Assembly: GCA_964572185.1 (NCBI GenBank)
Contig: CAZNFI010000002.1
Span: 1-48,349 of the forward strand
Reading direction: 5' to 3'
Origin: Azophilus sp964572185
GTDB taxonomy: Bacteria > Pseudomonadota > Gammaproteobacteria > Pseudomonadales > Azotimanducaceae
DNA length: 48,349 nt
Under the pieces are notes generated by a model. The model was not told where the DNA came from and made no database searches. It saw nothing but the letters and a program-made list of their open reading frames with translations. Position numbers and translations under genes: made by a program. This document shows, in pieces, positions 8,577 through 16,665 of the stretch. The number at the start of each line of letters is the position of its first letter. Positions within the stretch are counted from its first letter, which is position 1.

Positions 8577-9125
8577 TCAGCCCTGAATCTTGCTGGCCGT
8601 ATCGCCCACCCGAACGGTGCCGGCCTCGACCACCCGCGCGTTGATGCCGCGCAAGTTGCACTGCCGGCCCCGCCGCGAATTGAAAAAGCGTGTAGCGTCG
8701 GGGCCGTAGCGTGCAGAGAACTTGCGGCAGCCGGTGTGCGGTTCGGCCGTTACCTCGATGACGGCCGCACCAAGCCGCAGGCGCGTGCCCGGCGGCAGGT
8801 TTTCGTCACTCAGGTCGAGGTCGATGTAAAGCTGGTCGCCCGCCAGCGCCCAGCGCTCCCGGCTCTGTGCGACCAGCGCCGCGGCCCGGGCGTTCATGAC
8901 GGTAATCTGCGTATCCAGCAACTCGTCCGATTTCAGACCGTACTTGTTGGTATGCCAGTTGTCGCCGACCAGCCCTCGTTCGGGGTCGAGAAAGCCCTCA
9001 TCCATCATTTCCCGCTGATCGGTTCCGGGCCGGCGTACGATCATCTGCACCGGACCGCCGTCCTCGGGCGATTGCCGGACGTGAGCGAAACCCGCTTCGA
9101 GTTCTTCCCGGGTCAGGTGTTTCAT
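8577..9125 (-). CDS. MOSC domain protein
   Basis: The 182-residue product is a single MOSC domain of the molybdenum-cofactor sulfurase C-terminal type. The conserved cysteine lies in AEPHTGCRKFSARYG, followed by the usual INARVVEAGTVRVGD end. MOSC domains bind or hand over sulfur on molybdenum cofactor or act in reduction of N-hydroxylated compounds; the precise role here is unknown. ATG 9125 begins MKHLTREELEAGFAHVRQSP and is preferred to a longer frame beginning at 9260, whose extra residues look non-coding. It is divergent from the amidase gene at 9276. Confidence 0.8.
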   Translation of the reverse strand: MKHLTREELEAGFAHVRQSPEDGGPVQMIVRRPGTDQREMMDEGFLDPERGLVGDNWHTNKYGLKSDELLDTQITVMNARAAALVAQSRERWALAGDQLYIDLDLSDENLPPGTRLRLGAAVIEVTAEPHTGCRKFSARYGPDATRFFNSRRGRQCNLRGINARVVEAGTVRVGDTASKIQG

Positions 9126-9162
9126 GAGGTGGATTCCGGTGCGGCAATTGCGTGAGGCGGGC

Positions 9163-9191
9163 AATATGCGCCAAGGCGATACATCCTTCAA
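9163..9191 (-). promoter_or_regulatory. Possible sigma70 promoter for the MOSC gene
   Basis: On the minus strand TTGAAG (9191-9186) is followed after 17 bases by CATATT (9168-9163), about 38 bases before the ATG at 9125. Hexamer match is moderate; this is a by-eye call. Confidence 0.3.
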
Positions 9192-9275
9192 CCAGATGAG
9201 CGGGCGCCCGTACTCGCTTTGCCGGTGTCGATGGGGTATTAATTGACGCCCCTTGCGCAACCATCCAGACCGCCG

Positions 9276-10733
9276 ATGAGTGAACTAGCCTTTCTTTCCG
9301 CCACGACCATCGCCTCCCGAATCCGCAATGGCAAACTTGGCTGCGAAGAGATACTGCGCCACTACCTCGACCGGGTCGACCGCCACAACGACACGCTGAA
9401 CGCCCTGGTGGTGGAGGTCCGCGAGCAGGCCCTCGACGAGGCGCGGGCCGCCGACCGGGCCATTGCCACCGGCGACAGGCTCGGGCCGCTGCACGGTGTG
9501 CCGATGACCGTCAAGGAGTCGTACAACCTCGCCGGCACGCCCACCACCTGGGGCAATCCGGACTGGCGCGACAACATCGCCCGGGAAGATGCGGAGTCGG
9601 TAAAGCGGCTCAAGCAGGCGGGAGCCATCGTCTTCGGCAAGACCAACGTGCCGCTCATGCTGGCCGATTTCCAGAGCTACAATGAGGTTTACGGCACCAC
9701 CAACAACCCGTACGACCCCAGCCGGGTTCCGGGGGGATCTTCCGGCGGCTCCGCTGCCGCACTGGCCGCCGGCCTCACCGGCATCGAGACCGGCTCGGAC
9801 ATCGGCGGGTCGATCCGCAACCCGGCGCACTATTGCGGCGTGTTCGGGCACAAACCCACCTGGAACCTGCTGTGGATCCGCGGACACGCGCCGCCGGGCG
9901 ACGTGCGCAGCAAACCCGATATCTCTGTCATCGGCCCGCTGGCCCGCTCCGCCGCCGACCTGCAAACCGCGGTGCAGGTCATGGCCGGGCCCGACGAGAT
10001 CATGGCGCGGGGCTACCGGCTCGACCTGCCGACAGCGGACGGGCGCCAGCTCAAGGACTTCCGGGTCGCGGTATGGGCGGACGACGACCTGATTCCGGTA
10101 AACGCCGAAGTGCGCGAACGGGTGGAACGGGTCGCGGCGGCTTTCCGTGACAGCGGCGCGCCGGTCGATGACCGGGCACGCCCGGATTTCGACGCGGCCC
10201 ACAGCCACGAAACATACAGCGTGCTGCTGCAGGCAACCATGGCCGCGCGCATGCCCGATGCACAGTACGAATCCCTGCAGCGCCATGTGGCGGCTCTCGA
10301 CCCCGACGATGACAGCAGCGCGGCGCGCGTGTTCCGCGCCCAGGTGGCTTCCTTCAAGACCTGGAAGCAGAACGATGAACGGCGCTCGCACCTGCGCTGG
10401 AAGTGGCACGAGTTTTTCAAGCGATACGACCTGCTGCTCATGCCGATCATGTCCACGGCTGCATTCAAGCACGACCACCGGCCCATGGGCCAACGCACCA
10501 TCACCATCAACGGCGAGTCCCGGCCCTATTTCGACCAGGTGTTCTGGGCAGGCCTGGCCAGCGCCAGCTACTTGCCATCGACGGTGATTCCAACCGGCCT
10601 GAACGATGCGGGGCTGCCCATCGGCGTGCAGATCGTCGGCCCGGAGTACGGCGACTTCATGACCATGGGCGCCGCGCGACTGCTGGAATCCGCCGGCTTC
10701 GGGTTTACGCCGCCGCCGGCCTACCTCGACTGA
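9276..10733 (+). CDS. Amidase (amidase signature family)
   Basis: The 485-residue enzyme shows the full Ser-cisSer-Lys catalytic arrangement of the amidase signature family: Lys80 in VPMTVKESYNLAG, Ser155 in the glycine/serine run PGGSSGGSAAALAAG, and nucleophile Ser179 in SDIGGSIRNPAHYCGVFG. The spacings (75 and 24 residues) equal those of characterised members such as FAAH. The family hydrolyses amide bonds of small carboxamides, fatty amides or misacylated tRNA; absence of gatB/gatC neighbours and the NPAHYCG variant argue for a catabolic amidase. ATG 9276 gives MSELAFLSATTIASRIRNGK, the usual family start; no strong ribosome site is visible. Confidence 0.9.
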   Translation: MSELAFLSATTIASRIRNGKLGCEEILRHYLDRVDRHNDTLNALVVEVREQALDEARAADRAIATGDRLGPLHGVPMTVKESYNLAGTPTTWGNPDWRDNIAREDAESVKRLKQAGAIVFGKTNVPLMLADFQSYNEVYGTTNNPYDPSRVPGGSSGGSAAALAAGLTGIETGSDIGGSIRNPAHYCGVFGHKPTWNLLWIRGHAPPGDVRSKPDISVIGPLARSAADLQTAVQVMAGPDEIMARGYRLDLPTADGRQLKDFRVAVWADDDLIPVNAEVRERVERVAAAFRDSGAPVDDRARPDFDAAHSHETYSVLLQATMAARMPDAQYESLQRHVAALDPDDDSSAARVFRAQVASFKTWKQNDERRSHLRWKWHEFFKRYDLLLMPIMSTAAFKHDHRPMGQRTITINGESRPYFDQVFWAGLASASYLPSTVIPTGLNDAGLPIGVQIVGPEYGDFMTMGAARLLESAGFGFTPPPAYLD

Positions 10734-10774
10734 ACGACACCGGGCGGCACGGCCAGGGTGCGCGGCAACTGCCG

Positions 10775-11530
10775 TTACCGGTCAGGCGCCGGGCGCTGCA
10801 GTTTCGCCAGCTTTTTCTCGATCAGCCGGTCGAGCAACCGGTCGGGCACGGTCGGCGACGGCAGTTCCAGCGCCTGCCGATAGACGCTGCGGGCTCGCTG
10901 CAGGTTCCTGCCCTTGTTCAACATCACCAGGCCGCGCGCATATTCGTAGAGCAGCAGTTTCGATTCCGGGCCCAGTTCGAACGCGATTTCGTAGTGCGCT
11001 TCGGCCGTTCTTTTCGAGGCGCCGATGAACCTGGCCAGAAACCCGCCTTCCTTTATCGCCTCGGCGTGCCAGGCAGCCAGGCCGACATGGGCCATGGCCG
11101 AACCCGGTTCGAGTTCGATGGCCGTTTCCAGCGCATTGCGAATCCTGCCGGCAAAGCCCTGTCGCGCCGCTTTCATCACGCCGATCAACTTGGCATAGCG
11201 ACCCATGGCATGGGCCCAGCGCAGAAAATTCTCCGCGTCGTCCGGGTCTCGGGCAACAGCCTCCTCACCCAGGGACATGGCGCGCTCGTAGTACTCACGC
11301 TGTTGGTCGTCGTCGGCAAAGTGGTAGGCGTAGGTCACCAGCGACAGGTTGGCCAAGGTCAGCCCCTCGGGCGTATCCAGCGCCAGCGCCGACTCCGCCG
11401 CCTCCAGGAACCGTCCTTGGTCGTAGGCGAGGCGGGCCGTTTGCAACGCGTCCGCGGCCGCCCCTGCGGCAGGCGCCAGCAAGCCCGTTGCGCAAAGAAA
11501 CGTGCAGCAGAGCGCCCTGAACCGATGCAT
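10775..11530 (-). CDS. Exported TPR-like protein of unknown function
   Basis: The 251-residue product begins with a good signal peptide (MHRFRALCCTFLCATGLLAP, cleavage expected after AAGAAA). The remainder is alpha-helical with TPR-like spacing: ARLAYDQGRFLEAAESALAL, AMSLGEEAVARDPDDAENFL, ALETAIELEPGSAMAHVGLA and AHYEIAFELGPESKLLLYEY each look like one repeat. TPR arrays mediate protein contacts, here in the periplasm. It lies 203 bases downstream of hpnE on the same strand, so it could be a distal member of the hpn operon, although the gap is long. The ATG at 11530 is preferred because it opens the signal peptide directly. Confidence 0.75.
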   Translation of the reverse strand: MHRFRALCCTFLCATGLLAPAAGAAADALQTARLAYDQGRFLEAAESALALDTPEGLTLANLSLVTYAYHFADDDQQREYYERAMSLGEEAVARDPDDAENFLRWAHAMGRYAKLIGVMKAARQGFAGRIRNALETAIELEPGSAMAHVGLAAWHAEAIKEGGFLARFIGASKRTAEAHYEIAFELGPESKLLLYEYARGLVMLNKGRNLQRARSVYRQALELPSPTVPDRLLDRLIEKKLAKLQRPAPDR

Positions 11531-11733
11531 GCGCCGGCCAAACCGCGGAGCCCTGTGCAGGCAAATGCCGGGTCCGCGGGAAAGATCGCTACGACTGGTC
11601 ATGTGCCCAGACTGGCTTGGTCTCGGGGCGCGGAACCCTGCCGAAGAAACCCGGTAGTGTCAACCGACGGGCCGGGCCGTCGTTCGAGTGCAGCGCCGCT
11701 TTTGCCCTGGACGGATGCGTCCTACAACGTCAA

Positions 11734-12990
11734 TCAGGCATCGAGAACGGCTGTTGCGGCCATGCTGCCGGACCGGACCGCGCCCTCGATGGTTGCCGGC
11801 AGGCCGGTATCGGTCCAGTCGCCGGTCAGATACAGGTTGGCGGTCGGGGTGCGGGTGCCGGGGCGCCGGCGCGCTTGGCGCGGCGTCTGCGCGATGGTTG
11901 CCCGTTTCTCTTTCAGAATCCGATGCACCGGCACGGGTTGGCGCGGATGGCACAATGCGACGGCCACGTCCTGCCACAGCCGCCGGGCAATCGCGGCGCC
12001 GTCCTGCAGCGCCAGGGCATCGGCGGCGCTGACCGTCACCGAGGCAATCTCGCCGCGCACGAACAGCCACTGCGCCGTTCCGCCAATCAGCCCGAGCAGC
12101 GGCAGATCGGCCGGTAGACCGGCCGGCTGCGCCAGGCGAAAGTGCGCATTGACGATGGCATTGCTCTTCTCCGGCACTTCGACTTCAGCCAGCAGGTTCG
12201 CCGCCGCCGCTGGCGGCACCGCCAGAACCAGGCTGTCCCCTGCCTCCAGCACCACCCGGTGAGCACCGAAGTCCAGGGCATCGACCCGTCCATTTCTCCG
12301 GTCGATGCGGCGCAGCCGGCAGCCGAACCGTACCGCTGTTCCCTGGCGCCGCAGAAAGTCGACAGCCGGGTCGACGAATGCCTGCGAAAGCCCCTTGGTT
12401 GCGATTCGCGGCAGGCAGGCCGCCGCGCCGCGGACAAAGGTCTCGCGCAGCACCCGCCACAACAACCCGGCGGCCGCTTGCTGCACGGGCGTATTGAGCG
12501 TCGCCACCGCGAGCGGTTCCCAGAACCTCTCGAACAGCGCGCCACTGTCGCCGACACAGTCCGTCACGGTCCGGGACGGGCCGGCAAAGGGCAAGCGCAG
12601 CCCGGAAAGGTAGTCGCGCAAACCGGTATCGGGCACCCGCCGCCGGGAATCCAGCACCCACCAGGGCAGGGTTCGGGAATCTGGCCGCAGTTGCCATCGC
12701 TGCCCGGTACGCAGGTCGAGGAACGGGAAGCGGGCCGAGACCGGACCGGTAAGAACATCGCCGGCACCGATATCGCGCAGGTAGCGCATGACCGACCTGT
12801 TGCCACTGAGCACAAGGTGGTTGCCGTTGTCGATGCTGCAACCGAGCCCGGGGTCCGCAAACGAGCGGCAGCGTCCGCCGGCCTGACCGCTCGCCTCGTA
12901 CAGGGAGGTGGCCATGCCGGCCCGCGTCAGCGCCACGGCCGCCGACAGCCCCGCGAGGCCGGCGCCGACCACGTGAGCCTTATGACGCAC
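11734..12990 (-). CDS. hpnE: Hydroxysqualene dehydroxylase (squalene-associated FAD-dependent desaturase)
   Basis: The 418-residue flavoprotein opens with the dinucleotide-binding motif VVGAGLAGLSAAVALTRAG and ends with the amine-oxidase-type NLYLTGDWTDTGLPATIEGAVRSG. DNGNHLVLSGN after the first strand is typical of HpnE. HpnE removes the hydroxyl from hydroxysqualene, giving squalene, in the three-step HpnC/HpnD/HpnE route. It follows hpnD by 25 bases on the same strand. The best start is GTG 12990, which begins VRHKAHVVGAG; there is no ATG between the hpnD stop and the FAD motif. Confidence is high because all three hpn genes are adjacent in the expected order. Confidence 0.88.
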   Translation of the reverse strand: MRHKAHVVGAGLAGLSAAVALTRAGMATSLYEASGQAGGRCRSFADPGLGCSIDNGNHLVLSGNRSVMRYLRDIGAGDVLTGPVSARFPFLDLRTGQRWQLRPDSRTLPWWVLDSRRRVPDTGLRDYLSGLRLPFAGPSRTVTDCVGDSGALFERFWEPLAVATLNTPVQQAAAGLLWRVLRETFVRGAAACLPRIATKGLSQAFVDPAVDFLRRQGTAVRFGCRLRRIDRRNGRVDALDFGAHRVVLEAGDSLVLAVPPAAAANLLAEVEVPEKSNAIVNAHFRLAQPAGLPADLPLLGLIGGTAQWLFVRGEIASVTVSAADALALQDGAAIARRLWQDVAVALCHPRQPVPVHRILKEKRATIAQTPRQARRRPGTRTPTANLYLTGDWTDTGLPATIEGAVRSGSMAATAVLDA

Positions 12991-13015
12991 TTGCCAACGC
13001 CGGAGAATTAAGGCG

Positions 13016-13891
13016 CTACAGAAGCCCGTGGCGCAGGGCAAGCCAGGTTTTGCGTGTGCCGCTCAGGCGTATGGCGCCGTCGACATTATCCCAGCCGCGC
13101 CGCTCCAGGCGCCTGAGCGTTTCCCGATAGATCGCCATCATCACCTCGGCGGGCCGCATCCGGCGCGACCCAAGGCCGCCGATCAGTGCATCGGCTTCCG
13201 CGAAGCAATCCCGCGCCAGTCGGGCGAGTTCCGCGCACGCCGGCGGAAATCGCGGATCCTTGAATATGCTCTGCCGCGAGCTCGTGGCGCTGCCCTGCCT
13301 GGCAACCAGTTCCAGAGGCACGTAAAACCGCTGAATGGCGACATCGTCCTTCAGATCACGCAGGATGTTGGTCAACTGCATGGCGTTGCCCAGAGTCTCG
13401 GCAATTCTCGGGCCGGGGTGCTCCGGCACGCCAAAAACATGTATGGACAGCATGCCCACCGCCCCGGCCACCTTGCGGCAATAGGCCAGCAGGTCGTCGA
13501 GCCTCTGCATGCGCACCGCCAGTCGCGCATCGGTTTCGACACCATCCACCACGTTCAGGAACTCCTGCCTTGGCAGGTGGTAGCGCTGCACCGGATCCAG
13601 CAATGCCCTGGTGGTCGGCCACTGCGGCTGCCCTGCATAGAGGCGCTCGATTTCCTCGCGCCATGCCGAGAGCTGCTTTTTCTTGACTTCGAGGTCGCCC
13701 GGCTTGTCCGCCACATCGTCAACTTCGCGACAGAATGCGTAAATGGCGTACATGGCGTGTCTGCGTTCCGCCGGCAGTATTCGCATGCCCCACCGAAAGG
13801 ACGTTTTCGATTTCGCGACCACGCCGCGCACATGCGCCCACGGGTCGACCTGGTGGCAGGCCGGATGGGTGACGCCGCTGATGGAACCCAT
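13016..13891 (-). CDS. hpnD: Presqualene diphosphate synthase
   Basis: The 291-residue protein is a trans-isoprenyl head-to-head synthase with both magnesium-binding aspartate motifs: FCREVDDVAD (Asp58, Asp59, Asp62) and NAMQLTNILRDLKDD. MRILPAERRHAMYAIYAFCR is the standard first helix. HpnD joins two farnesyl diphosphates to presqualene diphosphate. ATG 13891 lies 26 bases after the hpnC stop and gives MGSISGVTHPACHQVDP; a longer frame running back into hpnC is not needed. Phytoene synthase belongs to the same superfamily, but the flanking hpnC and hpnE make the squalene assignment strong. Confidence 0.88.
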   Translation of the reverse strand: MGSISGVTHPACHQVDPWAHVRGVVAKSKTSFRWGMRILPAERRHAMYAIYAFCREVDDVADKPGDLEVKKKQLSAWREEIERLYAGQPQWPTTRALLDPVQRYHLPRQEFLNVVDGVETDARLAVRMQRLDDLLAYCRKVAGAVGMLSIHVFGVPEHPGPRIAETLGNAMQLTNILRDLKDDVAIQRFYVPLELVARQGSATSSRQSIFKDPRFPPACAELARLARDCFAEADALIGGLGSRRMRPAEVMMAIYRETLRRLERRGWDNVDGAIRLSGTRKTWLALRHGLL

Positions 13892-13917
13892 CGATTGCCG
13901 GTACTCAGCGTGCGGCT

Positions 13918-14811
13918 TCACCGACCGACAAGCCGACCGGCAGCGCCGCAACGTCGCGCGACCCTGCGCAACAAAACCCGACCAATACCGTACGCGCAAC
14001 AGGCCGCATACTGTACCTTGGTCAATGCCACCCGTTCCGAGAGCGGGTCGCGACGGCGCAATTCAGCGCTCAACATCCTGGCAATGTCCACGATCACCGC
14101 GACATCCATCGCAAACCGAGGATCGCGCAGTTTGCCCGGCAAACGACCGGCAAGCGCGAGCAGCCCGTCGGTAGCGTCGAGACAGAGATCGAATACCCGG
14201 CGCAGTGCCGTCGAGGAACGCCGGTGATTCAAGGCCTCGACACCAACACCGGCCTCGGCCATCCAATCCTGGGGCAGGTACACGCGATCGAGCGACCGGT
14301 AGTCTTCCTGACAGTCCTGCAGGTGGTTGATGACCTGCAGCGCCTTGCACAGCGCATCGGATTGCGGGTAGCGGGCGGTCGACTCGCCGTGCAGGTCGAC
14401 CAGATAGCGTCCTACGGGCGCCGCGGACAGACTGCAATAGCCCATCAATTCGTCCCAATCCATGTAGCGCCGCTTGAATGCATCCTGCTTGAACGCCCGG
14501 GTCAGATCGATGCAATGCCGGTCGGTTACTGCCGTATCGGCCAGGCTGCGGCGTACGTCATGGGCTTTGCGCAGTGCCGGGCTGACCGCGTTGCGGCCGC
14601 TCACCGCCCGCGCGAACTCGTTCAGGCGACGCACCTTTTCCGGTGGCGCCAGGTGCGGGTCGTCGGCAATGTCATCAATGGCGCGGGCATAGGCGTAAAA
14701 CGCCGCAACGTGCGGGCGCAGGCGCGCCGGCAACAAGCGCGTCACCACCGGAAAATTCTCGTTCCAGGGCGTCTTGCCGGATGGTGTTTCCAACACGGCG
14801 GTGCCGGTCAT
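13918..14811 (-). CDS. hpnC: Hydroxysqualene synthase
   Basis: The 297-residue product shows ARAIDDIADD (aspartates at 46, 47, 50, 51) and INHLQDCQEDYRSLDRVYLP, the two prenyl-diphosphate-binding motifs of HpnC. The N-terminal NENFPVVTRLLPARLRPHV segment is typical. HpnC converts presqualene diphosphate to hydroxysqualene, between HpnD and HpnE. It is the first gene of the minus-strand operon hpnC-hpnD-hpnE. GGAG seven bases before ATG 14811 decides the start over ATG 14859. No squalene-hopene cyclase is in the window, so the end product (hopanoid, sterol or carotenoid) is not shown. Confidence 0.87.
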   Translation of the reverse strand: MTGTAVLETPSGKTPWNENFPVVTRLLPARLRPHVAAFYAYARAIDDIADDPHLAPPEKVRRLNEFARAVSGRNAVSPALRKAHDVRRSLADTAVTDRHCIDLTRAFKQDAFKRRYMDWDELMGYCSLSAAPVGRYLVDLHGESTARYPQSDALCKALQVINHLQDCQEDYRSLDRVYLPQDWMAEAGVGVEALNHRRSSTALRRVFDLCLDATDGLLALAGRLPGKLRDPRFAMDVAVIVDIARMLSAELRRRDPLSERVALTKVQYAACCAYGIGRVLLRRVARRCGAAGRLVGR

Positions 14812-14910
14812 TGCATTGCTCCGTCGAGATGCTTCCCTAACTGCGGGAATCGCATGCATCTGGAGAAGGTTATCTTGAATTATCTCAAAACATCAACGCG
14901 ACTACCGGTG

Positions 14911-15061
14911 GCTGTCCCGCAAACAAGTGTGATTATTCGTGGCCCTTTTGGCCCCCGGCCGCGCTGCTCCTCCTCGTGTGGGGCCTGCCACAGGGCGTCG
15001 TCGCGCCTTGCCGGGAACCAAAACGGCCCAGCGACCAAAACCCACTTGTCTGCGGGACAGC
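14911..15061. repeat. 151-bp element with 19-bp terminal inverted repeats
   Basis: The ends GCTGTCCCGCAAACAAGTG (14911-14929) and CACTTGTCTGCGGGACAGC (15043-15061) are inverted copies with one mismatch. Pairing resumes inside at GGCCCTTTTGG near 14941 against CCAAAACGGCCC near 15018, then CCCGG/CCGGG. The whole would fold as a long hairpin. It occupies the 321-base gap between the divergent hpnC and idi genes; outside it lie about 100 bases of hpnC leader and about 70 bases before idi, the latter with a TAGAAT -10-like hexamer at 15091 but no good -35. No open frame spans it. A MITE-like insertion is the likeliest reading. Confidence 0.65.
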
Positions 15062-15132
15062 ACACTGGACGCCGGCGCAGAGATGCGGGTTAGAATTGGG
15101 TCCATGGGTAGCAGTCGCGTATCGTCCAATCC

Positions 15133-15708
15133 ATGAACACCAAGTCGGAAATCGTCTCGTCAGACAGCGAACCGCTGATTCTGGTCGACTCGCAAGACCG
15201 CGAACTCGGATACCTGGACAAGGCCGCCTGCCACGACGGCGACGGGCGATTGCACCGTGCCTTCTCCGTATTCATCTTCAACGGCCGCGGCGAGCTGTTG
15301 ATGCAGAAGCGCGCCCCCGACAAACGACTCTGGCCAATGTACTGGTCGAACAGTTGCTGCTCGCATCCCCGCCGCGGCGAGGCAATGGAGATTGCGGTGC
15401 GCCGTCGCGTCGAGCAGGAACTGGGTTTCGGCGCTAACGAGCTGCAGGCACTGCGCTTCGTCTACAAGTTCGAATACCAGGCCAGTTTCGGTGCGAGCGG
15501 CAGCGAACACGAACTCTGTTCGGTGTACCTTGCCCACGCGACCCGCGAGCCTGTGGTGAACACCACCGAAATCGATGAGTGGGCCTGGCTGACTCCGAAC
15601 GAGTTGAGCCGCCGATTGCACTCGCGGCCGCAGGACCACACACCGTGGCTGCACCTCGAGTGGGCGGAACTCCAGGGCAGTCACGTCAGGGAATTGCCGG
15701 CCGGTTGA
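15133..15708 (+). CDS. idi: Isopentenyl-diphosphate delta-isomerase, type 1
   Basis: The 191-residue Nudix-fold protein carries the catalytic cysteine in WSNSCCSHPRRGE (Cys76, aligned with E. coli Cys67), histidines at 41 and 78 for metal binding, and the acidic EHEL near residues 126-129. It interconverts IPP and DMAPP, which is essential when IPP comes from the mevalonate route because that route makes only IPP. It leads the plus-strand cluster idi-mvaD-phosphomevalonate kinase with a six-base gap to mvaD. ATG 15133 is the only sensible start; the ribosome site is weak. Confidence 0.92.
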   Translation: MNTKSEIVSSDSEPLILVDSQDRELGYLDKAACHDGDGRLHRAFSVFIFNGRGELLMQKRAPDKRLWPMYWSNSCCSHPRRGEAMEIAVRRRVEQELGFGANELQALRFVYKFEYQASFGASGSEHELCSVYLAHATREPVVNTTEIDEWAWLTPNELSRRLHSRPQDHTPWLHLEWAELQGSHVRELPAG

Positions 15709-15714
15709 CGGGCC

Positions 15715-16665
15715 ATGACTGCCGCATCGACGACGGCCACAGCCCATCCCAATATCGCGCTGCTGAAGTACTGGGGCAAGCAGGACGGTGCGGCTAACCT
15801 GCCGGCCGCGCCGTCGCTCTCGATCACCCTGGACACGCTGACGACCACCACCACTGTCGCCGATGCGCCAACGGATTCGGTTTCGCTGAACGGCGGTTCG
15901 GCAGGCACTCGCAGAATCGCCCTGGCACTGGCCGACTGGCGTCGCGACCACGCCATCGGGCCGCTGGCCGTCAGCAGCCGCAACAACTTCCCGACTGCCG
16001 CCGGCCTCGCTTCATCGGCATCGGGTTTCGCCGCCCTGGCGACCGCCGTGGATGCACACTGTGGCCTGGAATTGACCGACTCGGCGCGGGCGGCACTGGC
16101 TCGGCGCGGTTCCGCTTCGGCGGCACGGTCGATGCATGGCGGCTTCGTCGGTCTCAGCGGGCCGGACTGGCAGGGCACGCCGCTGCTGGCGGCCGGCGCC
16201 TGGCCGCTGAAGGTGGTCATCGCGGTGACCTCGACGGACGCCAAGCCGGTGTCGTCGCGCCACGGCATGGCGATTTCCCGCGCTTCATCTCCCTATTACG
16301 ATGCCTGGATCGCCAGCACGGAAAGCACTTTTCCACTGATGCGCACCGCCGTGCAGAAACGGGACTTCGTCCGGCTGGCGGCGCTGGCGGAGGCGAGCTG
16401 TCTGCGAATGCATGCCCTGATGATGAGCGGCGACCCGGCGCTCATCTACTGGAACGCCACCACCCTGAGTTGCATCCACGCCGTCCGCGCACTGCGTGAT
16501 GCCGGGCACAGCCTGTTTTTCACCGTAGATGCCGGGCCACAGGTAAAGGTCATCTGCGAGCAACGCCATGCCGAGCCCATACGCCGCACGCTGGCCGCTC
16601 AGGCCGGCGTGCGGCAAACCATGATCGTTGGCATCGGCGCCGGGGCGGCCGTGGTGAGCGCATGA
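15715..16665 (+). CDS. mvaD: Diphosphomevalonate decarboxylase
   Basis: The 316-residue GHMP-superfamily enzyme has the family landmarks HPNIALLKYWGKQD, PAAPSLSITLD, the ATP-binding FPTAAGLASSASGFAALA (residues 92-109), ARRGSASAARSMHGGFV and the catalytic FTVDAGPQVKV with Asp272. It uses ATP to decarboxylate mevalonate 5-diphosphate to IPP. The start follows the idi stop by six bases and its stop overlaps the next ATG by four (ATGA), so the three genes are one translational unit. Length is normal for bacterial MvaD. Confidence 0.93.
   Translation: MTAASTTATAHPNIALLKYWGKQDGAANLPAAPSLSITLDTLTTTTTVADAPTDSVSLNGGSAGTRRIALALADWRRDHAIGPLAVSSRNNFPTAAGLASSASGFAALATAVDAHCGLELTDSARAALARRGSASAARSMHGGFVGLSGPDWQGTPLLAAGAWPLKVVIAVTSTDAKPVSSRHGMAISRASSPYYDAWIASTESTFPLMRTAVQKRDFVRLAALAEASCLRMHALMMSGDPALIYWNATTLSCIHAVRALRDAGHSLFFTVDAGPQVKVICEQRHAEPIRRTLAAQAGVRQTMIVGIGAGAAVVSA

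Noticed and set aside
10403..12262. Plus-strand open frame of over 600 codons across the amidase end, TPR gene and hpnE
   Set aside because: It overlaps three well-supported genes in another frame or strand and its product is Arg/Gln-rich with no recognisable domain.
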